NCBI GenBank assembly: GCA_014874255.1
Contig: JACWAN010000096.1
Location: forward strand, 1-42,675
DNA length: 42,675 bases
Source: Candidatus Woesearchaeota archaeon
GTDB lineage: Archaea > Nanobdellota > Nanobdellia > Woesearchaeales > UBA525
Direction: 5' to 3'
Part shown: positions 34,183-42,675 of the stretch, one piece after another
Numbering within the stretch: the first letter of the stretch is position 1
How the letters are laid out: the number at the start of each line of letters is the position of its first letter
Translations under genes and position numbers: made by a program
The notes under the pieces: generated by a model
Databases searched by the model: none
Seen by the model: only the letters and a program-made list of their open reading frames with translations
What the model was told of the DNA's origin: nothing

Positions 34183-34260
34183 CAATCTCTTTTTGGATAA
34201 AAAGCAACGTTATAAATATGCAGATAAACACTGTTGGTGAGGATATATGGGGCGTTGACG

Positions 34261-35193
34261 ATGAAGGTCTTGGTGACTGGCGCGACCGGCTTTGTCGGTG
34301 CGAATCTCGTTCGGGCGCTTGTACAGCGCGGCGATGATGTGTTTGTTGTTGTCCGTCCTGAATCGAACCGCTGGCGCCTCTCGGACGTCGCCTCCAAGCT
34401 GACCTTCGTCACGTGCGACCTGCTCGACGCGAAAGCCGTCGAACGCGTCCTCGACGAGACGAAGCCGGAGATCATCTTCCACTGCGCGGTCTACGGCGGC
34501 TTCCCTGAAGAGAAGGACCTCGACAGGATATGCGCGACGAACATCACCTCCACCATCCTGCTGTTCAACGCGGCGGCGAAACGGAACGTGAAGTTCATCA
34601 ACATCAGTTCCTCATCGGAATACGGCCTGAAAGAACATCCCATGAAGGAGGATGACGCGCTCGCTCCGACGACCGATTACGGCGTGTCGAAAGCGACGGC
34701 AACCAGGTATGTCAGCCTGATGGCGAAGAAGGACGGCACGCCCGCGATCACGCTACGCCTCTTCTCCCCGTTCGGCTATTACGAATCCAAGAACCGGCTT
34801 TTTCCTTCCATCCTGTTGAACATCGTCCGCGGCCAGGACATCACGATCGGAGACCCTTCCTCCGCGAGGGATTTCATCTTCATAGCCGACGCGGTGGACG
34901 GCATTCTCACCCTCGCGGAACGCTGCGCTGAGTATCCGGGAGAGGTCTTCAACATCGGCACCGGCACCCAGCGCACCGTGGGCGAGATCGCCGAGCTCGC
35001 GCTGAAGGCGTCGGGCAAAGACCTCAAGATCGTCTCGGGGAACTCGACGACGCGCGCGTACGACGCGCGCACATGGGTTGCGGACATGGACAAGACGTTC
35101 AGCCGCGTCGAGTGGCGGCCAGAAACGCCAATAGAAGAGCATATTGCGGAATTACTCAGATGGTTTGAGGAGAACGAATCATTGTACCCCTAA
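34261..35193 (+). CDS. NAD(P)-dependent sugar epimerase/reductase (SDR)
   Basis: MKVLVTGATGFVGANLVRALVQRG, SSSSEYGL, DYGVSKATATRY, FNIGTGTQRTVGEIAE. Confidence 0.9.
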   Translation: MKVLVTGATGFVGANLVRALVQRGDDVFVVVRPESNRWRLSDVASKLTFVTCDLLDAKAVERVLDETKPEIIFHCAVYGGFPEEKDLDRICATNITSTILLFNAAAKRNVKFINISSSSEYGLKEHPMKEDDALAPTTDYGVSKATATRYVSLMAKKDGTPAITLRLFSPFGYYESKNRLFPSILLNIVRGQDITIGDPSSARDFIFIADAVDGILTLAERCAEYPGEVFNIGTGTQRTVGEIAELALKASGKDLKIVSGNSTTRAYDARTWVADMDKTFSRVEWRPETPIEEHIAELLRWFEENESLYP

Positions 35194-35247
35194 ACATCCC
35201 CTCTCGAGGATGCATTCATCCATAGGGGTTTGTTGTGTCTCCCGTAT

Positions 35248-37071
35248 TCAGCCGTCATAATATGCGTCTGCAGCGTTCACTCCTTTCGCTTCTTTCTTTC
35301 CCTCGTCGAGAGCGGACAGAAAGCCGTCAACGAGCGACTGTTCCTCGGGCGCTATCTGCGGTTCGGGGTCGTCGATCGTCCTGTCGAAGCGGAGCTTGGG
35401 AAAGACCTTCGTCTCATAGTCGAGCGTGATGTGCACGAGGAAAGGCCACTTCCTGCTGAACGCGTCGTCGATTTTTTGTCGCCAATCAGGATCGTCGTGC
35501 CGGATTCTCATCGCGGGAACTCCATATGCTTCTGCGATGGCGGCGAAGTCGCAGCTGAAGTAGCCGTTCTTTTCGTCCGTGCCGTAATATCGCTGGTCGA
35601 AATAGAGTTCTTGGAACTGCTTGATCATCCCCAACGCCTTGTTGTCGAACACGATGATAAGCACCGGCGCCCGCATCTTCGCGAGGATGTTGATCTCCTG
35701 GATGTTCATCTGCATTCCGCCATCCCCATTGATGGAGATCGTCTTCCTTCCCGTCTCCAAAGCTATCCCTATTGCGGCGGGGAGCGCATAGCCCATCGGC
35801 GCCATGCCTCCGCTCGTGACAAACTGTTGTTCCTCGCGCAGTGATAGTGCCTGCGCGGCAATCATCTGCACTTGTCCTATGTCCGCGCACGCGACCGCAT
35901 CGGAAGCCATATGGTCGGATATTGCTTGCATGGCCTCATACTGGAAAGATTCTGCCTTGGCCCTCACGAGTTCCGACATCGGCGTGAACGTGGAACGTAA
36001 TCTTTTTAGGAAATCATTCCATCGGTCGACAGCGATGCGCGCGGGAGCGCGCCGCAAACGGCCGTTGAGCGCACGAAGGAACACGCGGACATCCACGAGC
36101 AGAGATTTTGTGACGGCAAGGTTGACCCCTATCTCGTCATTGTCGATATCCACTTGGACGATTGTCTTCCCCTTGTAGAGATCGCGCTTGTTGCCGGTCT
36201 GCCGCGAGTCGAGTCTCGAGCCCAAGACAAGGATCGTGTCCGCTTTGGCCAGGGCGATGTTTGCATACCTGTTCCCGTATGAGCCGATGAAGCCGAGGAA
36301 GTCGGCGTGGTCTTCAGGTATACTCCCTTTTCCGAGGAGCGAAACGACCACCGGGATGTGTAGCTTGTCCATCATCTTCAGCAGTTCTTGCCGTGCTTCG
36401 GCGATCTTGCATCCGTTTCCGAGGAGGATCAGGGGCGCTTTAGCGGATTCCAAGCACTTGACCACATACTCTATATCGGCATCCTTCACCGTAGTGTCAG
36501 TCAAGGTCGGCGCGGGCATCTCTGCAGGGACATCGATGTCTGCCCGTTGCAGGTTCATCGGGATATCGAGCACCACCGGACCCGGACGGCCATCCAAGGC
36601 GATGCTGACCGCCCGGTGTAGCTCTGCAGGAATCTGCTGCGCATCGTCGATAAGCTTCGCGTATTTGGTGATGGGGCGTACGACGCTGACGATGTCGGTC
36701 TCCTGGAAACCGAGCTGGCGGCATTTCTTGTCCCATTTGAAATCATACGTGTTGACCTGGCCGGAGATGATGAGGATGGGGACTGAGTCGAAGTATGCTT
36801 CACCGATGCCTGTGATGAGATTGGTCGCTCCCGGGCCGCTCGTCACGACGATGACGCGTAGCTGATGGTCGACCTTGGTGGCGCCGCTGGCGGCGAAGAT
36901 CGCGCCCTGCTCATGATTGAAGTTCCTGAACCTCATGCCGCGCGTGCAGAAAGAGTCTATGGTGTGCGTGATGGCCCCGCCAGTATAGCCATATACCGTC
37001 TTGATGCCCAAGCTCTTGAGATAGTCCGCTATATAATCGCTCGCCTTCACGTTTCTCGCTAACAGAGGCAT
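35248..37071 (-). CDS. Thiamine-pyrophosphate-dependent enzyme, acetolactate-synthase-like
   Basis: SDYIADYLKSLGIKTVYGYTGGAI, SGPGATNLITGIGEAYFDSVPILIISGQV, and TPP motif INGDGGMQMNIQEINILAKMRAPVLIIVFDN. Confidence 0.92.
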   Translation of the reverse strand: MPLLARNVKASDYIADYLKSLGIKTVYGYTGGAITHTIDSFCTRGMRFRNFNHEQGAIFAASGATKVDHQLRVIVVTSGPGATNLITGIGEAYFDSVPILIISGQVNTYDFKWDKKCRQLGFQETDIVSVVRPITKYAKLIDDAQQIPAELHRAVSIALDGRPGPVVLDIPMNLQRADIDVPAEMPAPTLTDTTVKDADIEYVVKCLESAKAPLILLGNGCKIAEARQELLKMMDKLHIPVVVSLLGKGSIPEDHADFLGFIGSYGNRYANIALAKADTILVLGSRLDSRQTGNKRDLYKGKTIVQVDIDNDEIGVNLAVTKSLLVDVRVFLRALNGRLRRAPARIAVDRWNDFLKRLRSTFTPMSELVRAKAESFQYEAMQAISDHMASDAVACADIGQVQMIAAQALSLREEQQFVTSGGMAPMGYALPAAIGIALETGRKTISINGDGGMQMNIQEINILAKMRAPVLIIVFDNKALGMIKQFQELYFDQRYYGTDEKNGYFSCDFAAIAEAYGVPAMRIRHDDPDWRQKIDDAFSRKWPFLVHITLDYETKVFPKLRFDRTIDDPEPQIAPEEQSLVDGFLSALDEGKKEAKGVNAADAYYDG

Positions 37072-37184
37072 ATATATAAATTCTATGAATGAGTTGCATG
37101 AATAGTCGAGGAACTTGCCAGCGTTTCTCCTTGCGCTTCCTTTCGGGAAAATATATATAAGAGCCCTTTCAGTTTGTCCTGACC

Positions 37185-37994
37185 ATGGTTCAAGAACGCC
37201 CTTCCTCGGAAAAACAAAAAATCAAGGTTGTCATCCTCTGCGGCGGCTTCGGCACGCGGCTCAAGGAGCAGACGGAGTTCATCCCGAAGCCGATGGTGCG
37301 CGTCGGCGACCAGCCGATCCTCTGGCACATCATGAAGATCTACGACCACTTCGGCTTCAAGGAGTTCGTCCTCCCGCTCGGCTACAAGGGGGAGATGATC
37401 AAGGACTTCTTCGTCAACTACAACTGGAAGCAGGCGGATTTCACGCTCGACATACGCAAAGGGACCCCGCTCATCCATGATGGCGGAAGGTGCGAGGACT
37501 GGACCGTCCATTTCGTCGAGACCGGCCTCAACACCAAGACCGCGCTCCGCGTCAAGCTCGCGAGCCGCCTCCTCAAGGACGACGAGCGCTTCATGCTCAC
37601 CTACGGCGACGGCGTGGCGGACATCGACATCGGGAAGCTCCTCGAGTTCCACAAGAAGAAAGCGAAAGAGGGCGCGGTGGCGACGATCTCCGGCTTCGCA
37701 CCGACGCACCGCTTCGGCATCGTCGAGCACAAGGACGGCCTCGTGGTCGAATTCAAGGAGAAGCCGCGCATGATCGACCGAGTCAACTGCGGCTTCATGG
37801 TCTTCGAGCGCGCCGCCCTGGAATACTTCGACGGCGAGGACATCATGCTCGAGGAGCTCCTGCCGCGCATCGCCGCGGACGGCAAGCTCGCCCTCTATGC
37901 GCACGAAGGCGAGTGGCACGCGATGGACACGCAGCGGGACTACGAGGAGCTGAACAGGCTCTGGAACGAGGAACCCGACTGGAAGGTCTGGTGA
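37185..37994 (+). CDS. rfbF: Glucose-1-phosphate cytidylyltransferase (RfbF-like)
   Basis: VVILCGGFGTRLKEQTEFIPKPMVRVGDQPILWHIMKIYDHFGFKEFVLPLGYKGEMIKDFFVNY; TATA AATATATATAAG at ~37150. Confidence 0.95.
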   Translation: MVQERPSSEKQKIKVVILCGGFGTRLKEQTEFIPKPMVRVGDQPILWHIMKIYDHFGFKEFVLPLGYKGEMIKDFFVNYNWKQADFTLDIRKGTPLIHDGGRCEDWTVHFVETGLNTKTALRVKLASRLLKDDERFMLTYGDGVADIDIGKLLEFHKKKAKEGAVATISGFAPTHRFGIVEHKDGLVVEFKEKPRMIDRVNCGFMVFERAALEYFDGEDIMLEELLPRIAADGKLALYAHEGEWHAMDTQRDYEELNRLWNEEPDWKVW

Positions 37995-38092
37995 GGCCGT
38001 CCGTCCGGACGGGAGATCGTTCTCGCTCTCAGCAACGGGAATCTCGCGCCGCGACCTGAAAATATATAAACCGCGGGAGAGCACCATTTCCC

Positions 38093-39184
38093 ATGAGCGT
38101 CGACGGTCCATTCAACGGTTTCTTCCGGGGAAAGAAGGTCCTCATCACCGGCCACACGGGGTTCAAGGGCTCGTGGCTCGCCCTCTGGCTGACCGAGCTC
38201 GGAGCGGACGTGACCGGCTTCTCGCTCGACCCGCCCACCGAGCCGAACCTCTTCAAGGAGATCAGGCTGAAGAAGCGGATAAAGGATGTGCGAGGCGACA
38301 TTCGCGACCTGGCAGCCCTCGAGAAGGCGTTCTCGGAGAGCCGGCCGGAGATCGTGTTCCACCTCGCCGCCCAGCCCATCGTCCGAACGTCATATGACGA
38401 TCCCATCACGACCTATACGAGCAACGCCATCGGCACGCTCAACGTCCTCGAAGCGGTGCGCCGCACGCCCAGCGTGGCCGCCGCGATCATGATAACGACC
38501 GACAAGGTCTATCGCAACGAGGAAACCTTCTACGGCTTCCGCGAGCTCGACCCCCTCGGCGGACATGATCCCTACAGCGCGAGCAAGGCCTGCGCGGAGA
38601 TCATCATCGAGTCGCACCGCAAGTCGTTCTTCGCGGGGAAGCGGGTCGCTTCTGTCAGGGCGGGCAACGTCATCGGCGGCGGGGACTGGGCGAAGGACCG
38701 GATCATCCCCGACCTCGTCCGGGCATTCGCCGAAGGGAAATCGCTTGAGATGAGGAACCCGTCGGCGACGCGGCCCTGGCAGCACGTCCTCGAGCCGCTC
38801 AGCGGCTACCTCTGGCTCGCCGCGCAGATGGTCACGGGGAAAGCCGAGGCCGGCGCTTGGAACTTCGGTCCCGCCGAAGAGGACGCGATCCCTGTCGAGC
38901 GCATCGTCAAGAAGGCAATCGATGCATGGGGCGGCGGTTCCTATTCCGTCGCGAAGGACGCGGCCGCGGTCCATGAGGCCGCCTTCCTCAAGCTTGATTG
39001 CAGCAAGGCGCACGCGCTCCTGCATTGGCACCCCGTCTACGGCGTCGACGACGCCGTCAGTGAGACGATTGGCTGGTACAAGGCGCATCTCGACGGCCGG
39101 GACGTGCTGGCCCTGACGCTGAAACAGATAGCGGACTATACTGCATGTGCACGCGCGAAGGGCCTCGCGTGGGCGGGAAGATGA
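38093..39184 (+). CDS. rfbG: CDP-glucose 4,6-dehydratase (RfbG-like)
   Basis: GKKVLITGHTGFKGSWLALWLTELGADVTGFSLDPPTEPNLF, HLAAQPIVRTSYDDP, TTDKVYRNEE, DPYSASKACAE. Confidence 0.96.
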   Translation: MSVDGPFNGFFRGKKVLITGHTGFKGSWLALWLTELGADVTGFSLDPPTEPNLFKEIRLKKRIKDVRGDIRDLAALEKAFSESRPEIVFHLAAQPIVRTSYDDPITTYTSNAIGTLNVLEAVRRTPSVAAAIMITTDKVYRNEETFYGFRELDPLGGHDPYSASKACAEIIIESHRKSFFAGKRVASVRAGNVIGGGDWAKDRIIPDLVRAFAEGKSLEMRNPSATRPWQHVLEPLSGYLWLAAQMVTGKAEAGAWNFGPAEEDAIPVERIVKKAIDAWGGGSYSVAKDAAAVHEAAFLKLDCSKAHALLHWHPVYGVDDAVSETIGWYKAHLDGRDVLALTLKQIADYTACARAKGLAWAGR

Positions 39185-40503
39185 GCGGCGAAACGCGCTC
39201 CGGCCTCCGGGAGCGCATCCGGAAGCTCGTCCGCGAGTACCACGAGCGGTTCCCGCCCCGCATCCCGGACAGCCTCGTCCCGGTGAGCGGCAAGATCTAC
39301 GGCGACGAGGAGCTCGTCAACCTCGTCGACGCCGCCCTCGACGGGTGGTGGACGGACGGACGCTTCGGCCAGGAGTTCTCGGACGCCCTCGCGTCGTACG
39401 TCGGGCTCAAGGAGGCCGTCCTCGTCAATTCCGGCAGCTCGGCGAACCTCATCGCCTTCATGACGCTCACCTCGCCGCTCCTCTCGAAACGCAGGATACT
39501 CCCTGGCGACGAGGTCATCTGTACCGCCGCCGCCTTTCCGACGACGGTGAACCCGATACTCCAGGCGGGCTGCGTTCCCGTCTTCGTCGACGTACGCCTC
39601 GAGACGCACAACATCGACACGACAAGGCTCGAAGCGGCGCTCTCGCCGAAGACGAAAGCGGTCTTCATCGCCCACACCCTCGGCAACCCGTTCGACCTTG
39701 CGGCGGTGAAAGCGTTCTGCGAACAGCACGGGCTGTGGCTCATCGAGGACTGCTGCGACGCCCTCGGCGCGCGGTTCGACAGCCGTCCGGTCGGGACCTT
39801 CGGCGACCTCGCCACCTTCAGCTTCTACCCCGCCCACCAGATAACTGCCGGCGAAGGCGGCGCCGTCGTCACGGACAACGCGCTGCTCGCCAAGATCGCC
39901 CGTTCCTTCCGGGACTGGGGACGCGACTGCTGGTGCCCGACGGGGAAGGACAACACGTGCGGCGCCCGCTTCAACCAGCAGCACGGCACCCTGCCGTTCG
40001 GCTACGACCACAAGTATGTCTACTCGCATCTCGGCTACAACCTCAAGCTCACCGACTTCCAGGCCGCGATCGGCGTGGCGCAGCTCAAGAGGCTGCCCGG
40101 CTTCGTCGAGCGGCGGAAGCAGAACCATGCCGCGCTCTCCGCGTTCTTCACGGAGAACGGGTTCGACCGTTTCTTCATCCTCCCCGAAGCGGATGCGCGG
40201 GCCGAGCCCTCCTGGTTCGGCTTCACGCTCGTCATCAAGGACGGGGTGCCGTTCACCCGCGCCGAACTCCTGGCGCACCTCAACGAGGAAGGCGTCCAGA
40301 CGCGGCTCGTCTTCGCCGGGAACGTCACGCGGCAGCCGTATTTCGTCAAGAGCGCATATCCGTACCGCGTCGTCGGCGGGCTCGTCAACACCGACCGGAT
40401 CATGAACGACGCGTTCTGGATCGGCGTCTACCCCGGCATCGACGAGGAGAAGATCAACCGTATCCGTGATGCATTCGCGACGTTCCTTGAGAGATATCCA
40501 TAG
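39181..40503 (+). CDS. rfbH: CDP-4-keto-6-deoxy-D-glucose-3-dehydratase (E1/RfbH-like)
   Basis: SFYPAHQITAGEGGAV (PLP-lysine replaced by His) and C-X57-C-X1-C-X7-C (CDALG...DCWCPTGKDNTC). ATGA overlap with rfbG. Confidence 0.96.
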   Translation: MSGETRSGLRERIRKLVREYHERFPPRIPDSLVPVSGKIYGDEELVNLVDAALDGWWTDGRFGQEFSDALASYVGLKEAVLVNSGSSANLIAFMTLTSPLLSKRRILPGDEVICTAAAFPTTVNPILQAGCVPVFVDVRLETHNIDTTRLEAALSPKTKAVFIAHTLGNPFDLAAVKAFCEQHGLWLIEDCCDALGARFDSRPVGTFGDLATFSFYPAHQITAGEGGAVVTDNALLAKIARSFRDWGRDCWCPTGKDNTCGARFNQQHGTLPFGYDHKYVYSHLGYNLKLTDFQAAIGVAQLKRLPGFVERRKQNHAALSAFFTENGFDRFFILPEADARAEPSWFGFTLVIKDGVPFTRAELLAHLNEEGVQTRLVFAGNVTRQPYFVKSAYPYRVVGGLVNTDRIMNDAFWIGVYPGIDEEKINRIRDAFATFLERYP

Positions 40504-40512
40504 GCCTTGACG

Positions 40513-41493
40513 ATGAGACCGCTCCTCACCATCGGCATCCTCGTCTACAACAAGAAGCCATACCTCAAGACGCTCCTCGACCAGACGATCGCCCAGATCG
40601 CCGAGGGCGGCCTCGAACGCGAGGTGGAGATTGTCGTCTCGGACAACGCCTCGACCGACGGCACTCAAGCGCTGATGCGCGGCTACATGCGCAGGAAGCT
40701 CCCCTATCTCCGCTCCAACCGGAACCCGCGCAACCTCGGGTTCCACGGCAACATCCTCAAGGAGGTCGAGCTGGCCCGCGGCAAGTACCTCTGGTTCATG
40801 GGCGACGACGAGCTCCTCCCCGGCGGGCTGGCGCGCCTGCTCGGCATCATCAAGGAGAACGACCGCAACGACCCGGTCTTCCTCATGTCCATCGCGAACT
40901 CGAAGGAACGGAAGGTGTGGCGTTCCACGCTCTTCAAATCGCTCGGCTTCATCCTCCCGAACAGCGCGAACATGAGCACGACCATCCTGCCGGTCGCGCC
41001 GGCAAAACAAATCAGGAAGGACCTACTCCGAAAACGCGAGGTCAATAAGATATGGACGCACAACCAGTTCAGCCTCCTCCTCGGCGCCAGGCCGGGCTCG
41101 GAATATGTCCTCTTCACGAACGACGTCTTCACGTACATGACGCACTTCGCGAAGGGGACACGGCCCGGGGCGTACGGCCACCTCACGAACAAGGAGGACT
41201 ATTACGACCTGCTGCTCTATGTCGACCAGCACGCAGGCACCGACCTCTTCCGACGGCTGCCGAAGGCGTTCGAATTCCTCGTCTTCGTGCCCGTCGTCGA
41301 GGCCTTCAACCCGGAAGGGGAGAAGGTGCGCGCGGAGATCCGCGAGATGCGCAAGAGATACGGCTTGCCGCTGCTCTTCCTGACCTCACTCATCCTCCTA
41401 CTGCCGCACTGGTTCCGGAGGCTCCTAGCGGACACCGGCTACCTCGTCTACGGCCAGAGATACGCGACGTTCAGGCGACGTCTCCTGAGCTAA
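40513..41493 (+). CDS. Family 2 glycosyltransferase
   Basis: LLTIGILVYNKKPYLKTLLDQTIAQI, EIVVSDNASTDGTQALM, GKYLWFMGDDELLPGGLARLL. Confidence 0.9.
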   Translation: MRPLLTIGILVYNKKPYLKTLLDQTIAQIAEGGLEREVEIVVSDNASTDGTQALMRGYMRRKLPYLRSNRNPRNLGFHGNILKEVELARGKYLWFMGDDELLPGGLARLLGIIKENDRNDPVFLMSIANSKERKVWRSTLFKSLGFILPNSANMSTTILPVAPAKQIRKDLLRKREVNKIWTHNQFSLLLGARPGSEYVLFTNDVFTYMTHFAKGTRPGAYGHLTNKEDYYDLLLYVDQHAGTDLFRRLPKAFEFLVFVPVVEAFNPEGEKVRAEIREMRKRYGLPLLFLTSLILLLPHWFRRLLADTGYLVYGQRYATFRRRLLS

Positions 41494-42566
41494 TCGTCGA
41501 ACAGGATGTCTCTCGCACCCTTCTCCTTGTTTTCCTTCAGGAATTCTTGTACGCCGACCACTTTCCGTCTCCTGAACAGGTTCATGAACTTGACGTAGAT
41601 ATATCTATAAGTGAGATTCGCGGCTTTCATGAGGGTTTTCACCTTTATGAGGATGAACGTTACCCTGTACGGAAAGGTGTATTTCCCTACGCTCGAAAGA
41701 TATCCTTTTGTCTCGTCGAGTATCATCTGCAGCTCCTTCCGCTCGCAACCATCCTCCTCGATGGTCGCAAAATAGAAGATGACATACACGAGGAAATTAT
41801 GGTATGTCGCGCGTACGGCTGTTTTGTAGTCCTCCTCTGAGATGAAGCCTGTTTCCCGCAGTTGTTTGAACGTGCGCGAAAGCTTCACATGGATGAGCAA
41901 GGCCGTCCGCTTGCTCGCTACAGATCCCTCCTGCGTCGCGAGGATCTTTGGATGGACTATCACATACGCCGTTCTCACGGTTTTGAGCGCGTAGAATTGC
42001 AGGGCGACGTGCATGAAATCATGGTATCTCTCCGGCAAATCGGCTTTTATCGTCTCATAGGACGCTTTACTGATGATGTTCGCCCCGATGAACGACATAG
42101 GCATAGGGTTCTTGACGAAGAAGTCCTTGATGCGGCCTTTCCCACGAAGCTCGGGAGGTCCTTTCCAGAAAAGGGTCCCTTCTCGGTGCAGAGTCCTGAA
42201 CTCCACCATCGCGTAGTCCGGACGCCTTCTGCGCAGCGTCTTCACAACTGAGCCTATCGCTCCCTTCATGAAATAATCATCGTCTCCGATGAACCAGCAA
42301 TATTCGCCCCGTGCTTTCTCCAATACCGCGATGAAATTCCGGTCGAAGCCGATGTTCTCCCCGTTCCGGTGATACGATATGAATTTGTGCCGCTTCGAAT
42401 ATCCTTTGACCATCTCTTCCGTTCCGTCTGTCGAGGCGTTGTCGGAGATGCAGAGCTCGACGGCGGTATTCATGGACGATGCTTCTCTTATCACACTTGC
42501 TATCAGCCGCTCCAAGAACCGCTTCCGGTTGTACGTGGGGACGCAGATGGAGAGTATCTTTTTCAT
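41490..42566 (-). CDS. Family 2 glycosyltransferase (RfbV/abequosyltransferase-like)
   Basis: MKKILSICVPTYNRKRFLERLIASVI, ELCISDNASTDGTEEMVKGY, EYCWFIGDDDYFMKGAIGSVV. Confidence 0.9.
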   Translation of the reverse strand: MKKILSICVPTYNRKRFLERLIASVIREASSMNTAVELCISDNASTDGTEEMVKGYSKRHKFISYHRNGENIGFDRNFIAVLEKARGEYCWFIGDDDYFMKGAIGSVVKTLRRRRPDYAMVEFRTLHREGTLFWKGPPELRGKGRIKDFFVKNPMPMSFIGANIISKASYETIKADLPERYHDFMHVALQFYALKTVRTAYVIVHPKILATQEGSVASKRTALLIHVKLSRTFKQLRETGFISEEDYKTAVRATYHNFLVYVIFYFATIEEDGCERKELQMILDETKGYLSSVGKYTFPYRVTFILIKVKTLMKAANLTYRYIYVKFMNLFRRRKVVGVQEFLKENKEKGARDILFDD

Positions 42567-42592
42567 CTTGGACCACTCGTCAGCGGTTCTTT

Positions 42593-42667
42593 ACGCGCGC
42601 TTCGCCTCTGCACGTGAACGCCGCGTTGCTTCAGCTCGTGGAAGGAGTGCGAGGGCGAAGCGCGTGT
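42593..42667. repeat. Inverted-repeat intergenic element near window end
   Basis: ACGCGCGCTTCGCC (42593-42606) pairs with GGCGAAGCGCGTGT (42654-42667), 14 bp with one G.T, around a ~47-nt loop. Confidence 0.5.
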
Positions 42668-42675
42668 TACGAACG

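Noticed and set aside
35198-35228. CCCCT...AGGGG inverted repeat between convergent genes
   Set aside because: Only a 5-bp stem with a long loop; too weak to claim function.

Overview
This looks like a high-GC archaeal chromosomal segment. The evidence is TATA boxes about 25 bp upstream of many starts (many genes look leaderless), an STT3/AglB-type oligosaccharyltransferase, a TSP type-3 repeat membrane protein and Lrp/ArsR-type regulators. The lineage could be DPANN/Woesearchaeota-like, but that is only a guess.

Main modules:
(1) Nucleotide metabolism: two B12-dependent class II RNR genes, CobO, SHMT, a tandem-fused ThyX-like protein and a deoxyribosyltransferase-like protein.
(2) A metal/sulfur efflux-type operon: ArsR, thioredoxin-like, permease, CDF, TSUP, FmdE, TSUP.
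(3) An ABC-2 exporter next to a methyltransferase, a radical SAM/SPASM protein and a small ORF.
(4) A glycosylation locus: STT3, several glycosyltransferases, epimerases, and RfbF/RfbG/RfbH CDP-3,6-dideoxyhexose genes with an acetolactate-synthase-like TPP enzyme.
(5) An HTH-MNT/HEPN pair coupled to a glycosyltransferase.

The most notable unexplained structure is intergenic, in three sets:
(a) Three ~165-bp foldback elements with 15-bp terminal inverted repeats and perfect 9-bp target-site duplications (MITE-like). Compensatory changes preserve their internal stems.
(b) Two ~130-bp elements with ATCATCGCC/GGCGATGAT ends, covarying stems and a shared GC-rich core.
(c) Three 115-172-bp elements with a conserved core and covarying outer and inner stems, which are candidate structured RNAs.

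The most notable protein finding is that the first class II RNR has lost both active-site redox cysteines and the C-terminal CxxC, but keeps the thiyl-radical cysteine. No alignment, folding or database search was run; all family names come from reading motifs by eye.
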